Positions 34,337 through 43,648 of a DNA stretch of 64,000 nucleotides are shown piece after piece. The notes below the pieces were generated by a model. The model ran no database searches. It saw nothing but the letters and a program-made list of their open reading frames with translations, and had not been told where the DNA came from. How positions within the stretch are numbered: the stretch's first letter is position 1; each line of letters begins with the position of its first letter. Origin of the DNA: Sphingomonas japonica (lineage in GTDB: Bacteria > Pseudomonadota > Alphaproteobacteria > Sphingomonadales > Sphingomonadaceae); contig NZ_VDYR01000001.1 of assembly GCF_006346325.1 (NCBI RefSeq), positions 2,071,501 to 2,135,500 of the forward strand, given 5' to 3'. The translations under genes were made by a program, and so were the position numbers.

Positions 34337-34639
34337 TCAGCGTGCGTCGAATGCCGCGAACTCGTACGCGATCGACCCCTCGACCAGCGTTTCCCAGAGA
34401 TCGGCGACGATGGCTTCGGGAATGTCGTGCCGCCGCGCTTCGGCTCGGACATTGGCGATCACCGCCGCCTTGCGGGCTTCGTCGCGCACCGCCGCGCGGT
34501 CCGGCTTGATGCGCGCGGCGGCGTCCATATAGGCGAAGCGACGGGCGAGCAGCGCGACCAGCTCGCGGTCGGTGGCATCGACGCCCGCGCGCACCTCGGC
34601 CATCGTCGTGCAATCAGGTCCGGATAGGATCGTCGTCAT
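34337..34639 (-). CDS. Chorismate mutase (AroQ type)
   Basis: This encodes 100 residues. The ATG at 34639 is chosen because AGGGGG precedes it; the longer frame upstream is low-complexity and unsupported. The all-helical AroQ pattern is visible: VRAGVDATDRELVALLARRFAYM with the active-site Arg, then AARIKPDRAAVRDEARKAAVIANVR and the third helix IPEAIVADLWETLVEGSIAYE. It converts chorismate to prephenate for Phe and Tyr synthesis. It is a stand-alone mutase without a fused dehydratase or dehydrogenase. A related isochorismate-pyruvate lyase function is possible in this fold. The gene ends 39 bases before the GH92 start on the same strand. Confidence 0.88.
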   Translation of the reverse strand: MTTILSGPDCTTMAEVRAGVDATDRELVALLARRFAYMDAAARIKPDRAAVRDEARKAAVIANVRAEARRHDIPEAIVADLWETLVEGSIAYEFAAFDAR

Positions 34640-34678
34640 GGCAAGCCCCCTAGGGTGCCGTCCCCTTGCCTGTCCAGC

Positions 34679-34707
34679 TTGACTCGGCACCCCCCTGGCG
34701 CTACCCG
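34679..34707 (+). promoter_or_regulatory. Possible -35/-10 promoter for rpsD
   Basis: TTGACT at 34679-34684 is a good -35 hexamer; 17 bases further lies TACCCG, a weak GC-rich -10. It would give a leader of roughly 140 bases before the S4 start codon, in line with the autoregulated leaders of S4 in other bacteria. The rest of this 212-base gap shows no gene. Confidence 0.3.
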
Positions 34708-34851
34708 CGCGCCTTCGTGATCGGCCCCGCATTCCCGGTGAAGCGGCGGCCCTGCCCTGATCCTCCGATCAATCCGCAGGCGATGACCGGGAAAGCGATC
34801 GAGCCCTTTGAGGGTTTGGTCAACGTTATTGGCAATTGCAAAGGAACTATC

Positions 34852-35466
34852 ATGTCGAAGCGCTCCAGCGCCAAGTACAAGCTCGACCGCCGCATGGGCG
34901 AGAATATCTGGGGTCGGCCCAAGTCGCCCGTCAACAAGCGCGAATACGGCCCCGGCCAGCACGGCCAGCGCCGCAAGGGCAAGGTGTCGGACTTCGGCAT
35001 CCAGCTGCGCGCCAAGCAGAAGCTCAAGGGCTATTACGGCGACGTCACCGAAAAGCAGTTCAAGCGCGCCTATACCGAAGCCGCGTCGATGAAGGGTGAT
35101 ACCTCGCAGAACCTAATCGGCCTGCTCGAGCAGCGGCTCGACATGGTCGTCTATCGCGCCAAGTTCGCGCCGACCGTGTTCGCCGCGCGCCAGATCGTCA
35201 GCCACGGCCACATCCGCGTCAACGGCGTCAAGTGCAACATCGCGTCGCGCAAGGTGAAGCCGGGCGACGAGATCACGTTGGGCAGCAAGGCGCAGCAGAT
35301 GGCGCTGATCATGGAAGCGCAGAGCCTGGCCGAGCGCGACATCCCCGATTACGTCGCGCCGGACGGAAACGCCAAGATCACCTTCACCCGCGTCCCGACG
35401 CTCGACGAAGTGCCGTATCCGGTGAAGATGGAACCGAACCTGGTCGTCGAGTTCTATTCGCGCTGA
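34852..35466 (+). CDS. rpsD: 30S ribosomal protein S4 (uS4)
   Basis: This encodes 204 residues. The ATG at 34852 has AAGGA 6 bases upstream; the open frame 5' of it is leader. The protein is standard S4: [37 protein letters not shown], and the S4 RNA-binding fold with [31 protein letters not shown]. It nucleates assembly of the 30S 5' domain. Here it stands alone rather than in the alpha operon with rpoA, as is usual in Alphaproteobacteria. A strong terminator follows. Confidence 0.98.
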   Translation: MSKRSSAKYKLDRRMGENIWGRPKSPVNKREYGPGQHGQRRKGKVSDFGIQLRAKQKLKGYYGDVTEKQFKRAYTEAASMKGDTSQNLIGLLEQRLDMVVYRAKFAPTVFAARQIVSHGHIRVNGVKCNIASRKVKPGDEITLGSKAQQMALIMEAQSLAERDIPDYVAPDGNAKITFTRVPTLDEVPYPVKMEPNLVVEFYSR

Positions 35467-35485
35467 CACGACCTCGAACCAAGTC

Positions 35486-35521
35486 AAAGGGGGCGGCTTC
35501 GCAGGAAGCTGCCCCCTTTTT
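35486..35521 (+). terminator. Rho-independent terminator of rpsD
   Basis: AAAGGGGGCGGCTTC (35486-35500), loop GCAG, GAAGCTGCCCCCTTT (35505-35519) form a 15-bp stem with a single G-U pair, followed by further T residues. It begins 20 bases after the rpsD stop and is the clearest terminator in the window. Confidence 0.9.
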
Positions 35522-35588
35522 CGTATCCGGGGTTCGACATCGAAGTCGCAGGCGATAGGGTGGCTGCGCGAACTGGCGGGAGGCGGGT

Positions 35589-37250
35589 ATGCGTGACTTA
35601 AGATCGATCGGACTGTTGGTGCTGGTCCTTGGCGGATGCGCCATGTCCACCGCCCCCGACCCGTCGACCGGCGCCGCAACCGCGATCCCGATCGAACAGT
35701 TCAAGGACGGCGTGCGGGAACTCTCATCCGACGCCTTCGAAGGGCGCGCGCCGGGGACGCCGGGCGAAGAGAAGACGCTCGCCTGGCTTACCAAGAATTT
35801 CGCCGCGGCCGGACTTCAGCCTGGCAATGACGGAAGCTGGTTCCAGGACGTGCCGCTGGTCGAGATCACCGCGAGCGGCATCACCCCGCTGACCTTTAGC
35901 GGCGGGAGCGAAGCGCTCTCGCTCAAACCCGGCAGCGACATGGTCGTCACCACCAACCGGGTGACGCCGCGCATCGACGTGACGAACAGCCCCGTCGTGT
36001 TCGTCGGTTACGGCATCACCGCGCCCGAACGCGGCTGGGACGATTATGCCGGCGTCGATGTGAAGGGGAAGAGCGTCGTCATCCTGGTCAACGATCCCGA
36101 CTGGGAGACACAGGGGACGACCGGCATCTTCAACGGCCGGGCGATGACCTATTACGGCCGCTGGACGTACAAGTTCGAGGAAGCCGCGCGCCACGGCGCC
36201 GCCGCCGCGCTGATCGTCCACCAGACCGAGCCGGCGGGCTATGGCTGGAATGTCGTCGAATCGAGCTGGAGCGGACCGCAGCAGGTCGCCGACGCCGCCG
36301 ATGGGCATATGGACGCGACCAAGGCCAATGGCTGGATCCAGCTCGACCAGGCCAAGCGGCTATTCGCGAGCGCCGGGCAGGATTTCGACAAGCTGGCGGC
36401 AGCGGCCAAGGTCAAGGGGTTCAAGCCGGTGCCGCTGGCCGGCGTGCAGGCGTCGGTCGCCTTCGACAACGCCATCCGCAAGCACGCGTCGAAGAACGTG
36501 ATCGGCATCCTGCCCGGCACGCAGCGCCCCGACGAGGTCGTGCTCTACACCGCGCATTGGGATCATCTCGGCCGCTGCGGGGCCGCACCCGACGGCGACG
36601 ATATCTGCAACGGTGCGATCGACAACGCGACCGGAACCGCAGCGCTGGTCGCGCTCGCCAAGGCCAACGCCGATGCCGGGGCGACGCCGCGCAGCCAGGT
36701 GTTCCTCGCGGTCACCGCGGAGGAGTCGGGGCTGCTGGGATCGGCCTATTATGGCGACAATCCCGTCTATCCGCACGGACGGACGGTTGCGGGCGTCAAC
36801 ATGGACGCGCTGTCGATGGCGGGGCCGGCCAGAAACGTGATCGTCGTCGGCAAGGGCAAGTCGCAGGTCGACGGCTATCTCGACCGCGCGCTGGCGGAGC
36901 AGGGCCGCGTCGCGACTGCCGAGCCGACTCCGGAAAAGGGCTTTTATTACCGGTCCGACCATTTCAGCTTCGCCAAGCATGGCGTGCCAATGCTGTACTT
37001 CGAAGGCGGCGACGATCTCGTCCGCGGCGGCAAGACTGCGGGAGCGGCCGCGGCCAAGGCATATGAGGAAGGCGCCTATCACGGCCCCAAAGACGAATAT
37101 GATCCGAACTGGGACTGGACCGGCGTCGAGCGCGACCTGATGCTCTATTACCGGGTTGGACGCGCCCTCGCCGAGACCGATGCCTGGCCGAACTGGGTGG
37201 AGGGCGACGAGTTCCGCGCGATCCGCGACCAGAGCCGCGCCGGGCGATAA
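35589..37250 (+). CDS. M28-family zinc peptidase, lipoprotein with PA domain
   Basis: A 553-residue predicted lipoprotein: the lipobox LGGC is at residues 14-17. A PA-type insert (about 120-250; VVFVGYGITAPERGWDDYAGVDV) splits off before the M28 catalytic domain. Zinc ligands are visible in TAHWDHLG (His), GAIDNATGTAAL (Asp), TAEESGLLGSAYY (Glu), NMDALS (Asp) and RSDHFSFAKHG (His). Such enzymes are aminopeptidases working at the envelope. The ATG at 35589 has GGGAGG 6 bases upstream. The aguA start follows 43 bases after its stop. Substrate preference cannot be read. Confidence 0.93.
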   Translation: MRDLRSIGLLVLVLGGCAMSTAPDPSTGAATAIPIEQFKDGVRELSSDAFEGRAPGTPGEEKTLAWLTKNFAAAGLQPGNDGSWFQDVPLVEITASGITPLTFSGGSEALSLKPGSDMVVTTNRVTPRIDVTNSPVVFVGYGITAPERGWDDYAGVDVKGKSVVILVNDPDWETQGTTGIFNGRAMTYYGRWTYKFEEAARHGAAAALIVHQTEPAGYGWNVVESSWSGPQQVADAADGHMDATKANGWIQLDQAKRLFASAGQDFDKLAAAAKVKGFKPVPLAGVQASVAFDNAIRKHASKNVIGILPGTQRPDEVVLYTAHWDHLGRCGAAPDGDDICNGAIDNATGTAALVALAKANADAGATPRSQVFLAVTAEESGLLGSAYYGDNPVYPHGRTVAGVNMDALSMAGPARNVIVVGKGKSQVDGYLDRALAEQGRVATAEPTPEKGFYYRSDHFSFAKHGVPMLYFEGGDDLVRGGKTAGAAAAKAYEEGAYHGPKDEYDPNWDWTGVERDLMLYYRVGRALAETDAWPNWVEGDEFRAIRDQSRAGR

Positions 37251-37293
37251 CGCCCGCTTTTCGCGTGCCCGGCACTGCGCTACATCGCGCCTT

Positions 37294-38265
37294 ATGACGC
37301 TTCCGCCTCCCGCCGAATGGGCGCCGCATGCCGCCGTGTGGATCGGCTTTCCCAGCCACGCCGATGTCTGGGGTCCGCCGCTCGACGGGGCGCGTGCCGA
37401 GACGGCGGCGTTCGCCAACGCCGTCGCCGATGGCGGGCGCGGGGAAAAGGTGCTGCTGGTGGCAGCCGATGACGAAGCGGCGGCGGCGGCGGCGCTGCTC
37501 GTCGACGGCCATGTCAAGGTGATCGTCGAGCCGTTCGGCGACGTCTGGCTGCGCGATACCGCGGTGATCGTCACCGGCGACGGCAGCGCGCGCGACTTCG
37601 CCTTCAACGGCTGGGGCGGGAAATACGATTTTCCGGGCGACGACGATATCGGCGCGCGGCTGGCGCGGCGGCAGGGCATCGCCTTCACCTCGTCGGACTG
37701 GTTCCTCGAGGGCGGGTCGATCGACGGCGACGGTACCGGGCTGGCGGTGACCACCGAGCAATGCGTGCTCAATCACAATCGCAATCCCGGCATGTCGCAG
37801 GGCGCGGCTTCGGAAAAGCTGCATGCCGATCTGGGGTTCGACCGCATCCTGTGGCTCGGCAACGGTCTGGTCAACGACCATACCGACGGGCATGTCGACA
37901 ATCTGGCGCGCTTCGTCGGGGTCAATCGGCTGGCGATCCCGAGCCCTGAGGACAACGACCCCAACTGGCTAATCTATCTCGACGCGGTCCGCCGCGCCGA
38001 GGCGTTCGGGATCGAGGTCGTGCGCATCCCCTCGCCCGGCCGCGTGCTGGTCGACGAGGAAGTGGTGCCGGCGAGCTACATGAATTTCTATATCGGCAAC
38101 CGTGTCGTCGCCGTGCCGACCTATGGCATGCCCAACGACGATGCGGCGGTGGCAGCGGTGCAGGCGCTGTTCCCGGATCGCAAGGCGGTGGGCTTGCGCG
38201 CCGACGACATTCTGACCGGCGGCGGCAGCTTTCATTGCATCAGCCAGCAGATTCCGCGGATCTAA
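37294..38265 (+). CDS. aguA: Agmatine deiminase
   Basis: This encodes 323 residues from the ATG at 37294. It has the guanidino-group deiminase fold with FGDVWLRDTAVIV, DWFLEGGSID, HTDGHVDNLARF (catalytic His and Asp) and the nucleophilic Cys in TGGGSFHCISQQIPR. It converts agmatine to N-carbamoylputrescine. The next gene, only 4 bases on, encodes the enzyme for the next step, so the two form a putrescine-synthesis operon. No arginine decarboxylase gene is in the window, so agmatine must come from elsewhere in the genome or from outside. Confidence 0.96.
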   Translation: MTLPPPAEWAPHAAVWIGFPSHADVWGPPLDGARAETAAFANAVADGGRGEKVLLVAADDEAAAAAALLVDGHVKVIVEPFGDVWLRDTAVIVTGDGSARDFAFNGWGGKYDFPGDDDIGARLARRQGIAFTSSDWFLEGGSIDGDGTGLAVTTEQCVLNHNRNPGMSQGAASEKLHADLGFDRILWLGNGLVNDHTDGHVDNLARFVGVNRLAIPSPEDNDPNWLIYLDAVRRAEAFGIEVVRIPSPGRVLVDEEVVPASYMNFYIGNRVVAVPTYGMPNDDAAVAAVQALFPDRKAVGLRADDILTGGGSFHCISQQIPRI

Positions 38266-38269
38266 CTCC

Positions 38270-39118
38270 ATGAACCAAGTCACCGTTGCCGCGATGCAGC
38301 TTGCCTTCACCGCCGATATCGATGCCAACATCGCCGCGGTCAGCGACCTGGTGCGCGAGGCCAGGGGCAAGGGCGCGCAGGTCGTACTTCCGCCCGAACT
38401 GTTCGAGGGCGAGTATTTCTGCCGCACCGAGGAGGAGGAATGGTTCGCGACGGCGCGCGCCGTCACCGAGCATCCCGTGGTACTGGCGATGCAGCGACTG
38501 GCCGACGAGCTCGATCTTTACATCCCGACCAGCTTCTTCGAGGCGGACGGGCCGCACCACTATAACTCGCTGGCGATGATCGGCCCCGACGGGGCGGTGC
38601 AAGGGGTCTATCGCAAGAGCCACATTCCCGACGGACCGGGCTATGAGGAGAAATTCTATTTCCGCCCCGGCAATACCGGTTTCAAGGTTTGGGACGGCCC
38701 GCAGGCAAAGCTCGGCGTCGGCGTGTGCTGGGACCAATGGTATCCAGAGGTGGCGCGTGCGATGACGTTGATGGGCGCCGAAATCCTGTTCTATCCAACC
38801 GCGATCGGCGCCGAACCGCACGATGCGACGCTCGACACGCGGCACATGTGGCGGCGCGCGATGATCGGTCATGCGGTGTCGAACGTGATCCCGATCGTCG
38901 CATCGAACCGCATCGGCACCGAGCATGGCCAGACATTTTACGGCCACAGCTTCATCTGCGACGAGTTCGGCGAGATGCTCGCCGAATTCGGGGCGGAGGA
39001 GACCGGCGTGCTGACGGCGACCCTCGACTTGGCGCGCGTCAGGAAGAACCGCGCGGGCATGGGCTTCTTCCGCGATCGGCGGCCGGAATTGTACCGGCGG
39101 CTGGTCGAGGACGTCTGA
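38270..39118 (+). CDS. aguB: N-carbamoylputrescine amidase
   Basis: A 282-residue nitrilase-fold enzyme with the Glu-Lys-Cys triad visible: Glu in LPPELFEG, Lys in YRKSHIPDGPGYEEKFYF, Cys in GVGVCWDQWYPE. The blocks IGAEPHDATLDTRHMWRR and SNRIGTEHGQTFYGHSFI are those of the plant-like AguB group. It hydrolyses N-carbamoylputrescine to putrescine, CO2 and ammonia. It is coupled to aguA. Confidence 0.96.
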   Translation: MNQVTVAAMQLAFTADIDANIAAVSDLVREARGKGAQVVLPPELFEGEYFCRTEEEEWFATARAVTEHPVVLAMQRLADELDLYIPTSFFEADGPHHYNSLAMIGPDGAVQGVYRKSHIPDGPGYEEKFYFRPGNTGFKVWDGPQAKLGVGVCWDQWYPEVARAMTLMGAEILFYPTAIGAEPHDATLDTRHMWRRAMIGHAVSNVIPIVASNRIGTEHGQTFYGHSFICDEFGEMLAEFGAEETGVLTATLDLARVRKNRAGMGFFRDRRPELYRRLVEDV

Positions 39119-39158
39119 AGCGTTCCGTTTTCGTTCGATCGGCGCTAGACCCGTGCGG

Positions 39159-40235
39159 ATGCCCGCGGTCCGCAAGATCCTGCATGTCGACATGGACGCC
39201 TTCTTCGCGTCGGTCGAGCAGCGCGACGATCCGGCCTTGCGCGGCCGCCCGGTCGCGGTCGGGTCGGCGGCGGCGCGCGGGGTGGTCGCGGCGGCCAGCT
39301 ATGAAGCGCGCGCGTTCGGCGTGAAGTCGGCATTGCCGTCGGTCACCGCGCTCAGGCGCTGTCCCGACCTGATCTTCGTGCCGCCGCGCTTCGACGTCTA
39401 TCGCGCGGTATCGCGCCAGATCCACGCGATCTTTGCGGAATATACCGACCTGATCCAGCCGCTGTCGCTCGACGAGGCGTATCTCGATGTCACGACCAAT
39501 CTGCGCGCGCTGCCGACGGCGTGGGCAACCGCCAAGGAAATCCGCGCGCGCATCCGCGATACGCTCGGGCTGACGGCGTCGGCGGGGATTTCATACAACA
39601 AGTTCCTTGCTAAGCTGGCGTCGGATCATCGCAAACCGGACGGGCAGTTCGCGGTGACGCCCGACATGGGCGCAATATGGGTCGAGACGCTCCCGGTCGC
39701 GCGCTTCCACGGCGTGGGGCCGGTGACAGCGGCGAAGATGGCGCGGCTGGGGATCGTCACCGGGGCGGACCTGCGCGCGCAGTCCCTCGATTTCCTGCGC
39801 GCGCACTTCGGCAGCGCTGCCGAATGGTATCATGCGATCGCACGCGGCATCGACGATCGCCCGGTCAATCCCGACCGCGTCCGCAAGTCGTCGGGATCGG
39901 AGACGACCTTCGACCGCGACCTGATCGCCGACGCGGACATCCTCGAAGGCGTACAGCGCATGGCCGACGAGGTGTGGGCTTGGTGCGCTGCCCGGCAAGT
40001 CTTCGGGCGCACGGTGACGATCAAGGTCAAATATGCCGACTTCCGCCAGATCACGCGCAGCCGCAGCTATCTGGCGCCGATCGACAGCGCGGCGAAACTG
40101 GCAGACGCCAGCGCGGCGCTGACCGCGTCCGTCCTGCCGACGCCGCAGGGCATCCGGCTGGTCGGCGTGACCGTGTCGAACCTGACCAGCGAGCGCGAAC
40201 CGTCCGGCACGCTCCCGCTGTTCGGCGCGGACTAG
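39159..40235 (+). CDS. dinB: DNA polymerase IV (Y family)
   Basis: This encodes 358 residues. The start at ATG 39159 (MPAVRKILHVDMDAFFASVE) is preferred over GTG 39153. Catalytic acids are in HVDMDAFF and LSLDEAYLDVT, and the fingers contain SYEARAFGVKSALPS. The thumb and little-finger domains follow. The C-terminus TLPLFGAD resembles a sliding-clamp binding motif. It is an error-prone translesion polymerase. Its stop is separated by a single base from the convergent ssb stop, so transcription from the two sides must collide or terminate inside coding DNA. Confidence 0.95.
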   Translation: MPAVRKILHVDMDAFFASVEQRDDPALRGRPVAVGSAAARGVVAAASYEARAFGVKSALPSVTALRRCPDLIFVPPRFDVYRAVSRQIHAIFAEYTDLIQPLSLDEAYLDVTTNLRALPTAWATAKEIRARIRDTLGLTASAGISYNKFLAKLASDHRKPDGQFAVTPDMGAIWVETLPVARFHGVGPVTAAKMARLGIVTGADLRAQSLDFLRAHFGSAAEWYHAIARGIDDRPVNPDRVRKSSGSETTFDRDLIADADILEGVQRMADEVWAWCAARQVFGRTVTIKVKYADFRQITRSRSYLAPIDSAAKLADASAALTASVLPTPQGIRLVGVTVSNLTSEREPSGTLPLFGAD

Positions 40236-40236
40236 C

Positions 40237-40764
40237 TCAGAACGGCACGTCGTCGTCGAGATCGTCGGGAAAGTCGTTCATCGGCCGCTGGCCACCGCGC
40301 GCCGCACCGCCGCCCCGGCTCGATCCCTGACCCGCGAACGAATCGCCGCCAGCTCCCCAGTCGTCGCCACCCCGCGAACCGCCGCCCTGGCCGCCGCCAC
40401 CGCCAGCGCCCGGCGCGCCATCGAGCATGGTCAGCACGCTGTTGAAGCCCTGCAGCACGATCTCGGTCGAATATTTGTCCTGGCCTTGCGCATCCTGCCA
40501 TTTGCGGGTTTGCAGCGCGCCCTCGATATAGACCTTGCTGCCCTTGCGCAGATAGCGCTCGGCGACGTTGGCGAGGCCTTCGTTGAAGATCGCCACCGAA
40601 TGCCATTCGGTCTTTTCCTTGCGCTCGCCGGACATCTTGTCCTTCCACGATTCGGACGTGGCGATGCGCAGGTTGACGACCTTGCCGCCGTTCTGGAAGG
40701 TCTTGCTTTCGGGATCGCGGCCGAGATTGCCGACCAGGATCACCTTGTTGACGCTGCCCGCCAT
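40237..40764 (-). CDS. ssb: Single-stranded DNA-binding protein
   Basis: This encodes 175 residues. The OB fold spans about 1-110 ([61 protein letters not shown]). A Gly-rich flexible linker ([13 protein letters not shown]) leads to the acidic tip DLDDDVPF that recruits repair and replication proteins. AGGAGG precedes the start. It lies 12 bases downstream of feoB on the same strand, which may be simple proximity. Confidence 0.97.
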   Translation of the reverse strand: MAGSVNKVILVGNLGRDPESKTFQNGGKVVNLRIATSESWKDKMSGERKEKTEWHSVAIFNEGLANVAERYLRKGSKVYIEGALQTRKWQDAQGQDKYSTEIVLQGFNSVLTMLDGAPGAGGGGGQGGGSRGGDDWGAGGDSFAGQGSSRGGGAARGGQRPMNDFPDDLDDDVPF

Positions 40765-40776
40765 CGACTTTTCCTC

Positions 40777-42642
40777 CTACAATCCCAACGCGACCGCGGC
40801 CCAATAGGTCGCGCCTGCGGCGATGTAGGCCAAGGCGAACAGATAGCCAACCATCAGTGCGGGCCAGCGCCACGAATTCGTCTCGCGCCGCGCCACCGCG
40901 ATCGTCGAGATGCATTGCGGCGCGAACACGAACCACATCAGGAAAGCGAGCGCGGTCGGCAGGCTCCAGCGCGCCTGCAGCCGCTCGCGGATCGACGCCT
41001 GCCCGGCCTCGCCTTCGGGATCGTCGATCGCATAGACGGTGCCGATCGCCGCGACCGCCACCTCGCGCGCCGCCATCGCCGGGATCAGCGCAAGCGCGAT
41101 GTCGCGGTTGAAGCCGATCGGCGCGACGACCACCTCCAGACCGTTGGCAATGCGCCCGGCGACCGAATAATCGACCGGCGACACGGCGCTTCCCTCGGGC
41201 GGCCTGGGGAAGCTGAGCAGCGCCCACAGGATGATGGTGGTGACGAGGATGATCCCGCCTGCGCGCTTGAGGAAAATCTCTGCGCGCTGCCACAGCCCGA
41301 GCAGAAAATCGCGCGGCCGCGGCAATTGATAGCGCGGCATCTCCATCATGAAGCCCGAAGACGCACCCTTGGTCACCGTGCGGCGCAGCACCAGCGCGGC
41401 GACGAACGCGCCGACGATGCCGAACAGATACAGCGCGAACAGCACCAGCCCCTGCAGCCCCACGCCCGGCAGCACGCTGCGGTCGGGAATGAACGCGGCG
41501 ATGATGATGGTATAGACCGGCAGCCGCGCCGAGCAGGTCATCAGCGGGGCGATCAGGATCGTGGTCAGCCGGTCCTTCTCGTCGTCCATCGTCCGCGTCG
41601 CCATGATGCCCGGAATCGCGCACGCAAAGCTCGACAGCAGCGGGATGAACGCGCGCCCCGACAGCCCGACTCCGGCCATTACCCGGTCCATCATGAACGC
41701 CGCGCGCACCATGTAGCCCGAAGCCTCGAGCGCGAGGATGAACGCGAACAGGATCAGGATCTGCGGCAGGAACACCACCACCGCGCCGACGCCGGCAATG
41801 ACGCCGTCGACGATCAGCGACTGGAAGAACCCGTCGGGCAGGACCGCTGCCGCCCCCTCGCCCAGCGCGCCCATGCCCCCCTCGATCCAGCCGATCGGCG
41901 CTTCCGACCACGCGAATACCGCCTGGAACATCACGAACAGGATGCCGAGCAGCAACGCCATGCCGAAGATGGGGTGCAGCGCGATGCGATCGATGCGATG
42001 CGTCCAGCGCCGCGTCGCGGTCTCGCTGACGGTGGCCGTCACGGCCAGTTCGCGCGCGCGGCGCTGCAGGACGATGATGTCTTCGGGCACGCCGGCGCTG
42101 CTGCGCAGGCGTGTCGCCTGGCCAAGCGTGCGGAGTTGCTCGCCGAGCCGCGCGCACAGATCGTCGAGGCCGCGCCTGCGCACCGCGACGGTCGGCACCA
42201 CCGGCACGCCCAGCGCATGTTCCAGCGCGGCAGCGTCGAGCACCAGCCCGTCGCGTTCGGCGAGATCGATCATGTTGAGCGCGATCACGATCGGCGTGCC
42301 GAGTGCGATCAGCTGCAGGGCGAAGCGCAAATGATTGTCGAGATTGCCGGCGTCGACGACGACGATGATCGCATCGGGCAGCCGCTCGCCCGCCTGTGCG
42401 CCGGTAACGACGTCGCGCGTCACCTGTTCGTCGGGGCTCGACGGATCGAGGCTGTACGCGCCGGGCAGGTCGACCAGCTCGACCGGACGCCCGTCGGCCA
42501 GCGCCATCCGCCCGGAATGGCGCTCCACCGTGACTCCGGGATAATTGCCGACCTTTTGCCGAGCACCGGTCAGCGCGTTGAACAGCGCGCTCTTGCCGGC
42601 ATTGGGATTGCCGACCAGCGCTACCAGGGGAGCCGGGGTCAC
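40777..42642 (-). CDS. feoB: Ferrous iron transporter FeoB
   Basis: A 621-residue inner-membrane protein with GTG start. The N-terminal G domain has G1 GNPNAGKSALF, G3 DLPGAYSL and G4 LNMIDLA; the C-terminal membrane part has about ten helices with the paired gate regions (VFLPQILILFAFILALEASG, LSSFACAIPGIMATRTM). It takes up Fe(II) with GTP hydrolysis. It is shorter than the roughly 770-residue E. coli protein, as common in Alphaproteobacteria. feoA lies 18 bases upstream; no feoC is seen. Confidence 0.96.
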   Translation of the reverse strand: MTPAPLVALVGNPNAGKSALFNALTGARQKVGNYPGVTVERHSGRMALADGRPVELVDLPGAYSLDPSSPDEQVTRDVVTGAQAGERLPDAIIVVVDAGNLDNHLRFALQLIALGTPIVIALNMIDLAERDGLVLDAAALEHALGVPVVPTVAVRRRGLDDLCARLGEQLRTLGQATRLRSSAGVPEDIIVLQRRARELAVTATVSETATRRWTHRIDRIALHPIFGMALLLGILFVMFQAVFAWSEAPIGWIEGGMGALGEGAAAVLPDGFFQSLIVDGVIAGVGAVVVFLPQILILFAFILALEASGYMVRAAFMMDRVMAGVGLSGRAFIPLLSSFACAIPGIMATRTMDDEKDRLTTILIAPLMTCSARLPVYTIIIAAFIPDRSVLPGVGLQGLVLFALYLFGIVGAFVAALVLRRTVTKGASSGFMMEMPRYQLPRPRDFLLGLWQRAEIFLKRAGGIILVTTIILWALLSFPRPPEGSAVSPVDYSVAGRIANGLEVVVAPIGFNRDIALALIPAMAAREVAVAAIGTVYAIDDPEGEAGQASIRERLQARWSLPTALAFLMWFVFAPQCISTIAVARRETNSWRWPALMVGYLFALAYIAAGATYWAAVALGL

Positions 42643-42660
42643 GGGCTGGCGGTCAGCGGA

Positions 42661-42930
42661 TCAACCGGCGAGCGGTGCGACGCGAATCGCCCCGGCGACG
42701 TGGCGGCGCAGCGCCACCGTCATCCGCCCGATCCGGCACGCCACCGGGCCAGCGCCCAGCGATGCCTTATGCAGCAGTTCGACTGTGACCCCCTCGTCGA
42801 GCCCGAGTTCGCGCAGGCGGCGCGCCTCGGCGACGGTCAGGCCGGGCCAATCGATGCCGGTGACGGTCGCGCGTTCGTCGCGGCGAAGTTGCGCGAGATT
42901 GCGCATCGAGAGGGGATCGTGCAGCGCCAT
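42661..42930 (-). CDS. feoA: FeoA, SH3-like accessory protein of ferrous iron uptake
   Basis: This encodes 89 residues with the FeoA beta-barrel: LRELGLDEGVTVELLHKASLGAGPVACRIGRMTVALRRHVAGAI. It is first in the feoAB operon and supports FeoB function in the cytoplasm. The ATG at 42930 has no ribosome-binding site; the bases upstream instead form an operator-like sequence, so translation may be leaderless or start inside at 42906. Confidence 0.93.
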   Translation of the reverse strand: MALHDPLSMRNLAQLRRDERATVTGIDWPGLTVAEARRLRELGLDEGVTVELLHKASLGAGPVACRIGRMTVALRRHVAGAIRVAPLAG

Positions 42931-42957
42931 TTGCGACTGACTATCAATAACTGCGAC
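42931..42957 (-). promoter_or_regulatory. Candidate Fur-type operator abutting feoA
   Basis: The plus-strand sequence GCGACTGACTATCAATAA resembles Fur boxes of the form GCGAATGATTATCAATAG. It lies directly against the feoA start codon, where a ribosome site would otherwise be. GCGAC occurs on both flanks (42933-42937 and 42953-42957). Iron control of feoAB is expected from other bacteria; the site itself is by eye only. Confidence 0.4.
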
Positions 42958-42984
42958 AAGATACTAGCCCTGTCGTCACGATCG

Positions 42985-43644
42985 TCACACCACGGGATAG
43001 CGCAGCCGTCCGATGAAGCGCGACAGGCTCGGGCGATACTGCGCCTGGCCGATCAGCTTGGCCTTGGTCTTCTCGAAGCGCATGATCCCTTCGATGCGCC
43101 GCGCCAGGAACGCGCGGGTATCGGCGAACCCTTCACTCTCGTCGTCGAGGAATATGGTGACCGTTGCCCCGTACACGCCGCCCAGGATCGCGCGCTTGGA
43201 GTAGTGATTGTAATCGGTGGCGGTATCGCCGGCGAGCCGCCACATCAGGTCGGCGCTGCGCCAGCCCAGCTTGAGCGCGCGCGCGACATTCTGCGGCATC
43301 GCCAAGATCGCCAGCGCGCGGCGCAGCGCTTCGCGGTCGGGCGCGAGCGCATCGAGCCGTGCCTCGACCAGGGCGGCGATCTTGTCGCGGATTTTCATCG
43401 CGGCCAGTTGCTCGGCGGGGAGCGCGGCGAGCATTGCGCGGTCGATGCTGGCGAACCAGGCGTCGATCATGTCCACCGCGCCGCCCGACACGGCCAGGCG
43501 GGCGACGTCGCTATCGACCCCGGCCTGCGCCGCCGCGGCATCGACCGCCTTGACGCTCCACCCGTCGAATGCGGCGTTCCGCGCGATCAGCGGCGCCAGC
43601 GCGGCGCGGATCTCGTCGAGCGTGGCATCGGACAGGTCGGTCAT
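42985..43644 (-). CDS. COQ9-family ubiquinone biosynthesis protein
   Basis: This encodes 219 residues from the ATG at 43644, with AGGAG about 7 bases upstream. The COQ9 domain is recognisable in DAWFASIDRAMLAALPAEQL, ALAILAMPQNVARALKLGWRSADLMWRLAGD and the C-terminal YNHYSKRAILGGVYGATVTIFL. COQ9 is a TetR-fold lipid-binding partner of the Coq7 hydroxylase and is found in Alphaproteobacteria and mitochondria. It starts 4 bases after the stop of the EamA transporter gene, so the two are likely one transcript. Confidence 0.92.
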   Translation of the reverse strand: MTDLSDATLDEIRAALAPLIARNAAFDGWSVKAVDAAAAQAGVDSDVARLAVSGGAVDMIDAWFASIDRAMLAALPAEQLAAMKIRDKIAALVEARLDALAPDREALRRALAILAMPQNVARALKLGWRSADLMWRLAGDTATDYNHYSKRAILGGVYGATVTIFLDDESEGFADTRAFLARRIEGIMRFEKTKAKLIGQAQYRPSLSRFIGRLRYPVV

Positions 43645-43648
43645 CGGG

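Noticed and set aside
32096..34627. Open frame of 843 codons antisense to the GH92 gene
   Set aside because: The GH92 gene on the other strand has full family motifs; the antisense product shows only codon-mirror composition and no domain.
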